From the NCBI GenBank assembly GCA_947178195.1, contig CAMWXM010000003.1, positions 1 through 34,486 on the forward strand: a stretch of DNA of 34,486 bases, given 5' to 3'. Within the stretch, counting starts at the first letter, position 1; every line of letters begins with the position of its first letter. This document shows, piece by piece, positions 1-7,466 of the stretch. The stretch comes from an uncultured Ruminococcus sp. (GTDB taxonomy: Bacteria > Bacillota > Clostridia > Oscillospirales > Ruminococcaceae). The translations under genes and the position numbers were made by a program. Below the pieces are notes generated by a model that saw nothing but the letters and a program-made list of their open reading frames with translations, had not been told where the DNA came from and did no database searches.

Positions 1-16
1 TTGCAATTTTAATCAT
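1..16 (-). CDS. Start of a gene running off the left edge (partial)
   Basis: An ATG on the minus strand at 16-14 opens a frame reading M-I-K-I-A before the window ends. It is preceded by a GGGAG ribosome site about 7 nt upstream and, further up, by a good sigma-A promoter (38-66). Nothing can be said about the product. The call rests only on the promoter, ribosome site and start codon arrangement. Confidence 0.4.
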
Positions 17-37
17 TTCATCACTCCCATATTTTCC

Positions 38-66
38 ATAATATCATAAATTCACATTTATTTCAA
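38..66 (-). promoter_or_regulatory. Sigma-A promoter for the gene leaving the left edge
   Basis: On the minus strand the sequence reads TTGAAA, a 17-bp spacer, then TATTAT (-35 at 61-66, -10 at 38-43). It points to the partial gene starting at 16. The transcript would have a short leader containing GGGAG. Confidence 0.65.
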
Positions 67-205
67 GAATTTTTTAATAATTCGTAATTAAATTAGTCTT
101 TCATTTAAGGATACCTATAAAACCTTTGCCATTCATTAGATACTACTGCCCAAAGCAATACTGATATAGTCAGCAAACCATAAACAAATATTTTATTATT
201 TTGCA

Positions 206-267
206 AGAGCCTATTTAGTACCTTTTTTGCACGTCTTTTTGAGCATAAAAAATACTAAACAGGCTCT
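206..267. repeat. 62-bp element with 15-bp inverted ends, after hsdR
   Basis: AGAGCCTATTTAGTA (206-220) is mirrored by TACTAAACAGGCTCT (253-267), with 14 of 15 positions pairing and an additional T6/A6 pairing inside. It lies 14 nt beyond the hsdR stop. It could terminate the hsd operon transcript, but no clean T-run follows on the minus strand. The alternative is a small MITE-like remnant, because a near copy of one arm (AGAGCCTGTTAAGTA) occurs at 9434-9448. The rest of 67-281 shows no gene. Confidence 0.5.
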
Positions 268-281
268 AAGAATTACTGGGT

Positions 282-3200
282 TTATACACTCATAATATTA
301 TCTGCCCACAATTCACATTGGTTCATAACTATTGTGACAGCATCATTCATGCCTTCGGGAGGATAACGATGATCTTTCAGTAATTTGCGTATCATCATAC
401 GCATTTTTGCTCTTGCACTATCACGCTTCTGCCAATCTATAGTTCGATTTTTACGGAGTTTATCAGCAAGTTCCTTAGTAATAGCAATAAGCTCCTCGTT
501 TTCATAGAAGTCCTTGATAGCTTGCGGTTTGGTGAGCGCATCGTAGAAAGCAAGCTCCTCAGCCGTCAGACCAAGTTCTTCTCCGGCTTCTTTAGCTTCA
601 CGGATTTGCTTTGCAAGATTAAGCATTTCCTTAATGACTTGCCTATTCGTCAGCATACCATTCACATAGCGGTTCATCGCACTATGCATGATTTCGCTGA
701 ATTTTTCAGATTTTACGAGGTTTGTACGTTTATAAATATGTACTTGCTCGGCAATCAGGCGTTTCAGCAGTTCAACAGCAAGATTCTTCTCTTTCATTCG
801 GGAAATTTCTTCAAGGAATTTCGGATCAAACAGCGAAAAGTCTTGTTTCTTGTCCGAGAAAAGATTAATTACGCCGTCACTCTTTATACTCTGCTTCAGC
901 AGTTCATTGATTTTAGAATTGATTTCGGGAAGTGACAGCTTTTTACTGCCACCCTGATTGAGGATACGCATTAAAAGTACACGTACAGCTTCAAAGAAAG
1001 CAGCTTCGTCACGCTCTCTTTGCACAGCGATAGAAGAACATAGCGAAAGAGCCTGCTTCAGTAACAATGCTTCTTTAGTGTAACTTTCTCGGTCTTTTTC
1101 TCTATTTCTGTCCATAAGAAAGTTTACTGCACCTGTTATCGTTCTGCCTGCTGTAAGCTCATTACCTCCGAAAAATTCGGAATAGTCATATTGGTGAAGA
1201 AGCTCACGGCAGATTTGCAGTTTCTCCTGAAATTTAGGGTATGCGACTTTTGCAATATCGGTGTTGCCATAGTTCTTGCGGTCACGGACGGTATAATCAT
1301 TCATGGCCTGCTTCAAAGCGCTTGCAATTCCTACATAATCAACCACAAGACCGCCCTCTTTATCACGGAATACACGATTTACACGAGCAATAGCCTGCAT
1401 AAGATTATATCCCATCATCGGCTTATAAACATACATAGTCGCAAGGGATGGAACATCAAAGCCTGTCAGCCACATATCAACAACGATAGCAATTTTCATG
1501 GGACTGTCATTATCCTTGAATTTCTTTGCAAGCTCCTCTTTGTGCCGTTTGTTGCCGATGATATTATGCCATTCTTCGGGATCTTTGTTAGAAGCGGTCA
1601 TTACCACGCCGACTTTTTCTTCCCAACCTGGACGAATTTCAAGAATACGCTTGTATATCTTCATAGCGATAGCTCTTGAATAAGCAACGATCATGGCCTT
1701 ACCGGTCAGCAGATTTTCCCTGTAATTCTCATAATGATCGAGAATATCGTCCACAAGAGATTTTATAGTATCATCGTGACCGAGAATAGCTTCCATTTGT
1801 CCAAGTTCACGCTTGCTTCTTTCAATCACATCAGCATCGGCATTCATAGCCATAATGTCATATTCGGTATCGATCAGTTTCAGTGTACTTTCATCAAGTT
1901 TCAGCTTCATTACACGGCTTTCATAGTATACAGGACGAGTTGCACCGTCCTCAACCGCCTGTGTCATATCGTAAATGTCGATATAGTCACCGAATACCTC
2001 TCGAGTGTTTCTATCTTCTCTGGAGATAGGCGTTCCAGTAAAGCCGATATATGTAGCGTTAGGCAGAGTATCACGAATAATACGAGCTGTACCTATCACT
2101 TTTCTTGCTACAAGTTCCCCGTCCTCATTCTTTGTCATTTTGATTTTTTCGGTCAGACCATATTGTCCCCTATGAGCTTCATCAGCCATAACAATGATAT
2201 TTCTTCTTTCAGACAGAGGTTCACCAGATTCCTCAAACTTCTGCATCGTAGTGAAAATGATACCGTTCGCTTTTCGGTCATCAAGGAGCGTTTTCAGATG
2301 TTCACGGCTCTCAGCGTGTACAGGCTCCTGACGGAGGAAGTCCTTGCACTTGGCAAATTGAGCATAGAGCTGATCGTCAAGATCGTTTCTGTCCGTGATA
2401 ACAACAATGGTCGGACTTTCAAGTTCTGATTGGAGCAAGTGTGCATAAAAAACCATAGACAGCGACTTTCCGCTGCCCTGAGTATGCCAGAACACACCGC
2501 CCTTACCATCCGTAATAGTTGCTCTTTTTGTAGATTCCACAGCCTTGCGGACGGCAAAATACTGATGATAGCCTGCCAGTATCTTAAACTGCTGCAAACC
2601 CTCATTTGAAAACAGTATGAAGTTTTTGAGTATGTCAAGCAGACGGTCTTTCTGAAAAATACCCTCAAAGAATGTGTCAAACTGAGCGTACTGCGTGTTT
2701 TCATAGCTTCCGTCATTCGTTTTCCACTCCATATATCTATCTTCACCTGAAGTAATAGTACCTGCTCGGCTTTCGGACAGGTCGCTCATAACGCAGATTG
2801 CATTGTAAATGAACATAGACGGGATAGAGTGCATATAGTTCCGTATCTGAGTATAGGCTTCCGAAGCATCCGTTTCCTCACGGGACGGAGATTTCAATTC
2901 CATAAGCACCACAGGCAAGCCGTTAACAAACAACAGCACGTCAGGACGCTTGTTGCTGTTCTCAATAAAAGTCCACTGATTAGCCACAACAAACGAGTTA
3001 TTGTCCGTGTTTGCATAGTCAACAAGATAGCAGATTGCAGAGCGTTCCTCACCCTTTTCGGTATACCTAACCTCTATGCCGTTTTGAAGATAATCCATAA
3101 AGACGGCGTTTTTCTGCACAAGCTCGCCGTTTTCAAAGTTCATCAATTTATACAGAGCGTCTGATATAGCGTCATCAGGGAGCGTAGGGTTTAGCCTGTA

Positions 3201-3338
3201 AAGAGCGTTCGTGAGCTCGTCCATGTACAGCGGATTTTTATAGTCACGGGAAATGTCAGGTCCGTATGCGTGGGCGTATCCCATTTTCTCAAATAGCTGG
3301 ATTATTGCGGTTTCGTAGTCAGATTCAGTGTAGGGCAT
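282..3338 (-). CDS. hsdR: Type I restriction enzyme, R (endonuclease/translocase) subunit
   Basis: This is the motor and nuclease subunit of a type I restriction-modification complex, which translocates DNA using ATP and cuts unmodified DNA far from the recognition site. The N-terminal nuclease core reads RPDVLLFVNGLPVVLMELKS (D...ExK). The Walker A box is WHTQGSGKS, the DEAD box is ADEAHR, motif III is TGTP and motif VI is QAIARVNR. A long helical C-terminus follows, as expected for binding the M/S core. The length (about 1018 residues) is normal and the frame is intact. The track start (3347) lies directly against the ribosome site. The ATG at 3338 has TTAGGAG nine bases upstream and begins MPYTESDYE, so it is preferred. 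It is the last gene of the minus-strand hsd operon, 5 nt after the upstream membrane-protein gene. Confidence 0.96.
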   Translation of the reverse strand: MPYTESDYETAIIQLFEKMGYAHAYGPDISRDYKNPLYMDELTNALYRLNPTLPDDAISDALYKLMNFENGELVQKNAVFMDYLQNGIEVRYTEKGEERSAICYLVDYANTDNNSFVVANQWTFIENSNKRPDVLLFVNGLPVVLMELKSPSREETDASEAYTQIRNYMHSIPSMFIYNAICVMSDLSESRAGTITSGEDRYMEWKTNDGSYENTQYAQFDTFFEGIFQKDRLLDILKNFILFSNEGLQQFKILAGYHQYFAVRKAVESTKRATITDGKGGVFWHTQGSGKSLSMVFYAHLLQSELESPTIVVITDRNDLDDQLYAQFAKCKDFLRQEPVHAESREHLKTLLDDRKANGIIFTTMQKFEESGEPLSERRNIIVMADEAHRGQYGLTEKIKMTKNEDGELVARKVIGTARIIRDTLPNATYIGFTGTPISREDRNTREVFGDYIDIYDMTQAVEDGATRPVYYESRVMKLKLDESTLKLIDTEYDIMAMNADADVIERSKRELGQMEAILGHDDTIKSLVDDILDHYENYRENLLTGKAMIVAYSRAIAMKIYKRILEIRPGWEEKVGVVMTASNKDPEEWHNIIGNKRHKEELAKKFKDNDSPMKIAIVVDMWLTGFDVPSLATMYVYKPMMGYNLMQAIARVNRVFRDKEGGLVVDYVGIASALKQAMNDYTVRDRKNYGNTDIAKVAYPKFQEKLQICRELLHQYDYSEFFGGNELTAGRTITGAVNFLMDRNREKDRESYTKEALLLKQALSLCSSIAVQRERDEAAFFEAVRVLLMRILNQGGSKKLSLPEINSKINELLKQSIKSDGVINLFSDKKQDFSLFDPKFLEEISRMKEKNLAVELLKRLIAEQVHIYKRTNLVKSEKFSEIMHSAMNRYVNGMLTNRQVIKEMLNLAKQIREAKEAGEELGLTAEELAFYDALTKPQAIKDFYENEELIAITKELADKLRKNRTIDWQKRDSARAKMRMMIRKLLKDHRYPPEGMNDAVTIVMNQCELWADNIMSV

Positions 3339-3343
3339 GGTAT

Positions 3344-3922
3344 TCATCTCCTAAATAAATTTATTAAGGCATTTATTGAAGCAATCAAAGCCGAAATACC
3401 TGCTGTCATAGCTGTAACTGCAACTAAAAAAGCAGTAATTCCTTCAATAATTTTTTTAGTTGCTGAATAATTTTCTTTTGCAGAAGAAGTAAGTAAATGT
3501 GCTTTTATTTTCAATATAATGCAGTATGAATTTCTAAAAAATTCTATAAACAAATAAGAACTATATGAAATTGCAAACAATATCCCTAAAGCTGCCGGTA
3601 TTTCATACAACGTATTTCCTACATTACTATTCACATAGAAATCTAAAGAAAAAAATAGCGCATAAAAGCAACCTGAAAATAGTATAATATGTATAGCAAG
3701 CGTCAATGCTATTTTTTCTTTCTTGTTCATATTGATAAAGGGAAACAAAAAATACGAAAAAGCTATAAAAACACCAGCTATAATCACTCTTAATTCAGAT
3801 TCTGTATCGTACAATTTACTAAATAACATGAGAATTATCCCTGATAAGAACAATCCAGCATCAATACTATAAAATATTTTCTTGTTACAAAATATTTCCT
3901 TTATTTTCTCTTTAAGTTTCAT
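3344..3922 (-). CDS. Five-TM membrane protein inside the hsd operon, unknown function
   Basis: I do not recognise a family. The protein of about 192 residues has a short basic N-terminus (MKLKEKIKEIF) and five hydrophobic segments: four span roughly residues 20-130, and a last one at the C-terminus rich in Ala, Ile and Val (GITAFLVAVTAMTAGISALI). No catalytic motif is visible. The track start at 3940 overlaps the hsdS stop (TAATG), but the ATG at 3922 has AGGAGG four to five bases upstream and is the better start. It sits between hsdS and hsdR and is co-oriented with them, so it is probably co-transcribed. An accessory role in defence is inferred from position only. Confidence 0.8.
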   Translation of the reverse strand: MKLKEKIKEIFCNKKIFYSIDAGLFLSGIILMLFSKLYDTESELRVIIAGVFIAFSYFLFPFINMNKKEKIALTLAIHIILFSGCFYALFFSLDFYVNSNVGNTLYEIPAALGILFAISYSSYLFIEFFRNSYCIILKIKAHLLTSSAKENYSATKKIIEGITAFLVAVTAMTAGISALIASINALINLFRR

Positions 3923-3939
3923 ATTTCCTCCTAAAAACA

Positions 3940-5076
3940 TTAAATTTCGACCTCTGATACGTCAATTTCACCGTTCATCAGCTTCGGCAGTAGTGTGTCA
4001 CGAAGATTAGATAAGTTTTTAGCTTCAATCCTGTTCGTATATACTGTTTCAAGCATAGGGGCAACGGCTTGATCGAATTGTTCGATATATTTAGTAGATG
4101 GAATACAGATAGGATACATCATTATCTGTTGTTTATCACCTCTTGGCATTTTAGTTCCTTTTGCACCCGCAACCATATAATCAAAAAATTTATCGGAATA
4201 CAGAGCGCAGTAAAGAAAAACTGATAACTCAACTTTATTAGGTACAAAACAAAGTACATCTGTTGAACAACCACAATCAGAAAAGCAGTATACTATTTTC
4301 TTGAAGTAAGGACGAATATTCGATACAAGCACATCGCCTTTTTTGCATGCAGTTGTCTGCTTGATTGCCGGGAGCGTGGTAGCCTGTACAGCACCTTGAC
4401 GATTAGATTGCATATTTTCAGTTGAGTAATAGGTATCAACTGTTAAATTCTCAAGATTAACCTTATCTTTGGAATATCCACATATATCGGAAAGTGTGCC
4501 TGTTTTCCAATCATTAGGCATAACACCATCAAACGGCTCAAAATCCACAAACCAAGACTTAAAAATCGCCTGAGCCTGCTGCTCTAAATTTTCATTTATT
4601 GCTGTGTTGAGGGCGATTTTGTCGTCAAGCATTGAAAGATAACGCGAAATTACTTGTTGTTTTTCAACATCATCAGGAATATCTATTTCTAAACTATTAA
4701 TATCATTTCTGTTTACCGAACCAAATACTGTTCCACTTTCTTTTTGAGTAAGATATGAAACATAGTATTTCATCATATAAAACAAAAAATCTTGATTACC
4801 ATTTTTCATTCTCAAAGAGCAAACGCCACGCCCTAAACACATATCAACAGGAGTAATGTTAAGGTCTCCAACTGGAGCACGTACGCTCATAATAACATCA
4901 CCCGCTTTTGCAGATTTTGTCATAACTGTAGTATATGTATCAAAAGTTGGATATTTGAAACCAAAAGTCCTATTACCTTGTAGAAAAGGATATCCATTCC
5001 CATCAGTGTTATAATATTTAGACTTTGGCGATTGCCCCATTGTAATATCAACCACTTCTGAAAGTTTATATTTCAT
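3940..5076 (-). CDS. hsdS: Type I restriction-modification specificity subunit
   Basis: HsdS determines which bipartite DNA sequence the HsdM/HsdR complex recognises. Two target-recognition halves are visible (about residues 1-160 and 190-370), each followed by a coiled conserved region. The first ends in the family hallmark QAIFKSWFVDFEPFDG, and the second in LRDTLLPKLMNGEIDV. The length, about 378 residues, is ordinary. The track begins at a TTG (5082), but the ATG at 5076 has AGGGG nine bases upstream and is chosen. Only one hsdS and no partial hsdS or recombinase is present, so there is no sign of phase-variable shuffling in the window. Directly before the start lies a ghost of the hsdM C-terminus (see findings). 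Confidence 0.94.
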   Translation of the reverse strand: MKYKLSEVVDITMGQSPKSKYYNTDGNGYPFLQGNRTFGFKYPTFDTYTTVMTKSAKAGDVIMSVRAPVGDLNITPVDMCLGRGVCSLRMKNGNQDFLFYMMKYYVSYLTQKESGTVFGSVNRNDINSLEIDIPDDVEKQQVISRYLSMLDDKIALNTAINENLEQQAQAIFKSWFVDFEPFDGVMPNDWKTGTLSDICGYSKDKVNLENLTVDTYYSTENMQSNRQGAVQATTLPAIKQTTACKKGDVLVSNIRPYFKKIVYCFSDCGCSTDVLCFVPNKVELSVFLYCALYSDKFFDYMVAGAKGTKMPRGDKQQIMMYPICIPSTKYIEQFDQAVAPMLETVYTNRIEAKNLSNLRDTLLPKLMNGEIDVSEVEI

Positions 5077-5094
5077 ACCCAATCGCCCCTATTA
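5054..5094 (-). repeat. Direct repeat copy B: ghost of hsdM end / hsdS start
   Basis: Read on the minus strand, the DNA just before and over the hsdS start can be translated as I-G-A-I-G-Y-E-I-stop. This equals the true HsdM C-terminus (LGAIGYEI) apart from the first residue. The hsdS ATG lies within this ghost exactly as the mntA ATG lies within the real hsdM end. Confidence 0.7.
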
Positions 5095-5487
5095 AAAATT
5101 CAACCATCTGTCATCCATATCCTTTTTTAAAGTTTCAAAAAGGGAAATATGATCTGATTTCAATTTTCTAATAACATATAGTGACTGTTCGTCGCTGTAT
5201 GTATGGGCAAGGATATTTCTTAAATCAAGAAGTTCAAGCCAGCCATCGCAATTATTTACCATTCCGCACTGATAGGCAACCTTTATAATAGCTTTTGGAG
5301 AGCCTATTTTTTCTTCGAATCTGCCATGCTCTTCTAGTACTTCTTTCATAAGCTTCCACGACTGTTCAAAACATATTTCAAAAAGTCCGACAATGCCGGT
5401 CTGCTCTACGATTGTATAGGGTTCTTCAATTTCCAAACCCTCTTTAAGATTTGCAATAGACTTACAAAAATTATCATATTTCTTCAT
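5092..5487 (-). CDS. hepT: HepT-type HEPN toxin (nucleotidyltransferase substrate-binding protein)
   Basis: This is an all-alpha HEPN protein of 131 residues of the HI0074/HepT family, paired with a minimal nucleotidyltransferase. The HEPN signature RX4HXY is present as RNILAHTY (R90, H95, Y97). In characterised MntA/HepT systems HepT is an RNase toxin, and MntA adds AMP to the tyrosine of this motif to silence it. The gene overlaps mntA by 14 nt, with a GGAGTG ribosome site inside the mntA end, so translation is probably coupled. It lies inside the hsd operon, between hsdM and hsdS. The toxin role is inferred from family and motif; no activity can be read directly. Confidence 0.88.
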   Translation of the reverse strand: MKKYDNFCKSIANLKEGLEIEEPYTIVEQTGIVGLFEICFEQSWKLMKEVLEEHGRFEEKIGSPKAIIKVAYQCGMVNNCDGWLELLDLRNILAHTYSDEQSLYVIRKLKSDHISLFETLKKDMDDRWLNF

Positions 5488-5764
5488 ATAAAATCACTCC
5501 GTCCCTGTTTATTTCGGCTTGCAGCTCTTCGGTAATGCCCCTGTCCAGTTCCACAACATCAAACATCAGCAAAGTCCACGCTTCTTCTTCAACATCGTAA
5601 TAAAAATCCAGTGCATTTCCACCGCTTATTGCAAGGTCAATATCACTTCTTTCAGAATTAGTTCCTCTTGCTCTCGAACCAAAAAGAATTACTTTTTTTA
5701 TACCATTTTTCTTTGCAATTTTAATAATATCTCTTTCAACTCTTTCTGGAAGATTATATTTCAT
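5474..5764 (-). CDS. mntA: MntA-type minimal nucleotidyltransferase antitoxin
   Basis: This 96-residue protein of the DNA polymerase beta-like minimal nucleotidyltransferase family carries the full GS-X10-DXD active site (GSRARGTNSERSDID, with G29-S30 and D41/D43). In MntA/HepT pairs this enzyme AMPylates the HEPN partner and acts as antitoxin. It overlaps hsdM by 11 nt and hepT by 14 nt, so hsdM, mntA and hepT are translationally interlocked. Its first residues (MKYNL) and the surrounding DNA closely resemble the hsdS start, which bears on how the pair entered the operon. Confidence 0.88.
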   Translation of the reverse strand: MKYNLPERVERDIIKIAKKNGIKKVILFGSRARGTNSERSDIDLAISGGNALDFYYDVEEEAWTLLMFDVVELDRGITEELQAEINRDGVILYEEI

Positions 5765-5782
5765 ATCCTATCGCTCCTAATT
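5742..5782 (-). repeat. Direct repeat copy A: hsdM end / mntA start
   Basis: This 41-bp segment covers the last codons of hsdM (G-A-I-G-Y-E-I-stop) and the first codons of mntA (M-K-Y-N-L). It matches the segment at 5054-5094 at 32 of 41 positions by eye. The two copies are 688 bp apart and bracket mntA-hepT. Confidence 0.7.
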
Positions 5783-7259
5783 TTTCACGGATTTCATTTT
5801 CAAGCTTATGTGACTTCTTGAACATTTCGGAAAGCTCGGAAGTCAGCCGCTTCATTTTTTCATCAAACGGTTCTCCATCGTCTTCCTGTTCTTCAATGCC
5901 TACATATCGTCCGGGTGTAAGAATATAATCCTGCATTTCAATTTCCTCAATGGTTGCAGCAGCACAGAAACCTTTGACTTCTTCGAGAGACCCATTCTGA
6001 AAATCTCTGAAAGTATCAGCAAGCTTTTGAATGTCATCATCTGTAAAGTCACGGTGCTTGCGGTCGACCATATAACCCATTTTTCGAGCATCAATAAACA
6101 GCGTTATTCCTTTCTGCTTCTTGTTTTTGCTGATAAACCACAGAGTTACGGGGATAGTTACGCTATAAAAAAGCTGAGTTGGCATAGCAACAATCCCCTC
6201 AACAAGATCGGCTTCAATGATATTCTTGCGTATTTCTCCCTCACCGCTTGACTGAGTAGAGAGCGCACCGTTAGCAAGCACAAGACCTATCTTTCCGTTA
6301 GGCGCAAGGTGATGTATCATGTGCTGAATCCACGCATAGTTAGCATTTCCGGCAGGTGGAGTGCCATATTTCCACCGAATATCATCTTTAAGCTTGTCCT
6401 GTCCCCAATTAGAGAGATTAAAAGGCGGATTTGCCATTATAAAATCGGCTTTCAACGATTTGTGTAAATCATTGAAAAACGTATCGGCATGATATGCTCC
6501 AAAGTCAGCATCAATACCACGGATAGCCATATTCATTTTAGCCATTTTCCATGTATCAGCATTGGACTCCTGTCCATAAACGGAGATATTCCCACGATTA
6601 CCGCTATGTGCCTGAATAAATTTTGCACTCTGCACAAACATACCACCTGAACCGCAGCATGGATCGTACACACGGCAGTTCTCAAAAGGATTGAGTATAG
6701 AAACAATTGTCTTTACGATACTTGACGGAGTATAAAACTCACCGCCCTTGACACCCTCATAAGCGGCAAACTGAGCAATACAGTATTCATAAGTACGACC
6801 GAGCAAGTCTTTGTTGTCGCCGGTATCGGTCATGTCCATGTTGGTAAACAAGTCAACAACATCGCCGAGTACACGCTTGTCAAGATCAGGACTTGCATAA
6901 TTTTTAGGAAGAACATTTTTCAGAGTTTTGTTTTCTTCTTCAATCGCTCTCATAGCGTTGTCAATTACTGCACCAATTTCGGGAGTATGAGCCGCCGCAG
7001 ATACAACAGACCAGCGAGATTTCTCAGGAACAAAGAAAATATTATCCATAAGATAAGCATCAGGCTCGTTTTCAAAGCCATCACCGTCAGCCACAAGCTC
7101 ATTATAACGCTTTTCAAATGCACTTGATATGTAGCGTAGGAATATCAATCCTACAATTACTTTTCTGTATTCAGCAGCAGGGATATGTCCCCAAAGGACA
7201 CAGGCAGCGTCCCAAATCTGCTTTTCAAAGCCAATATTAGCATTATTCTTTTCAGCCAT
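5754..7259 (-). CDS. hsdM: Type I restriction-modification DNA methyltransferase subunit
   Basis: HsdM is the N6-adenine methyltransferase of the type I complex. With HsdS it forms the modification enzyme and with HsdR the restriction complex. The sequence has the N-terminal helical HsdM domain (to about residue 150), GGEFYTPSSIV, the AdoMet-binding motif DPCCGSGGMF and the catalytic motif ANPPFN (motif IV, NPPF). The C-terminal part is a coiled helix rich in Glu and Lys. Its 501 residues are typical. The ATG at 7259 has GGAGTG six bases upstream. It is the first gene of the operon, behind a consensus sigma-A promoter with TTGTAC operator candidates. Confidence 0.96.
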   Translation of the reverse strand: MAEKNNANIGFEKQIWDAACVLWGHIPAAEYRKVIVGLIFLRYISSAFEKRYNELVADGDGFENEPDAYLMDNIFFVPEKSRWSVVSAAAHTPEIGAVIDNAMRAIEEENKTLKNVLPKNYASPDLDKRVLGDVVDLFTNMDMTDTGDNKDLLGRTYEYCIAQFAAYEGVKGGEFYTPSSIVKTIVSILNPFENCRVYDPCCGSGGMFVQSAKFIQAHSGNRGNISVYGQESNADTWKMAKMNMAIRGIDADFGAYHADTFFNDLHKSLKADFIMANPPFNLSNWGQDKLKDDIRWKYGTPPAGNANYAWIQHMIHHLAPNGKIGLVLANGALSTQSSGEGEIRKNIIEADLVEGIVAMPTQLFYSVTIPVTLWFISKNKKQKGITLFIDARKMGYMVDRKHRDFTDDDIQKLADTFRDFQNGSLEEVKGFCAAATIEEIEMQDYILTPGRYVGIEEQEDDGEPFDEKMKRLTSELSEMFKKSHKLENEIREKLGAIGYEI

Positions 7260-7272
7260 TTTTCACACTCCA

Positions 7273-7373
7273 TTGTACTTATGTACAAACACATGATAAT
7301 TTTCATTTTATTATACCATAATTTGTACAATAAGTCAATAAATTTACAAGCTTTTTTCTACATTTTGTACTAA
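7273..7373. promoter_or_regulatory. Three TTGTAC-type operator candidates at the hsd promoter
   Basis: TTGTAC-TTAT-GTACAA (7273-7288) is a perfect 6-4-6 inverted repeat in the leader. TTGTACAA (7323-7330) sits in the promoter spacer, and TTGTACTA (7365-7372) lies upstream. The centres are 46 and 42 bp apart. The regulator is unknown; no gene for a DNA-binding protein is encoded next to it in the operon. Confidence 0.55.
7310..7338 (-). promoter_or_regulatory. Sigma-A promoter of the hsd operon
   Basis: On the minus strand TTGACT (7333-7338), a 17-bp spacer and TATAAT (7310-7315) form a near-perfect vegetative promoter about 50 nt before hsdM. A TTGTACAA palindrome (7323-7330) lies inside the spacer, suggesting that the promoter can be occluded by a repressor. 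Confidence 0.85.
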
Positions 7374-7400
7374 TAATAATTCTTATATCTTTTAATAGAC

Positions 7401-7434
7401 AAAAAAATATTGCATAAAAATGCAATATTTTTTT
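7401..7434 (-). terminator. Rho-independent terminator after the histidine kinase
   Basis: This is a perfect 14-bp AT-rich stem (AAAAAAATATTGCA / TGCAATATTTTTTT) with a 6-nt loop and T-runs on both strands. It lies 33 nt beyond the kinase stop and separates that operon from the hsd promoter. Confidence 0.8.
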
Positions 7435-7466
7435 AATTATTTATCCAATGGTCGGCACATATATTT

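Noticed and set aside
522-3164. Plus-strand ORFs opposite hsdR (522-935, 1191-1679, 1734-2429, 2829-3164)
   Set aside because: They are antisense shadows of a full-length, motif-complete hsdR; none has a ribosome site with a recognisable product.
3940-5076. Phase-variable hsdS with inverted partner
   Set aside because: Only one hsdS is present, with no partial hsdS copy, inverted repeats or recombinase gene in the window.
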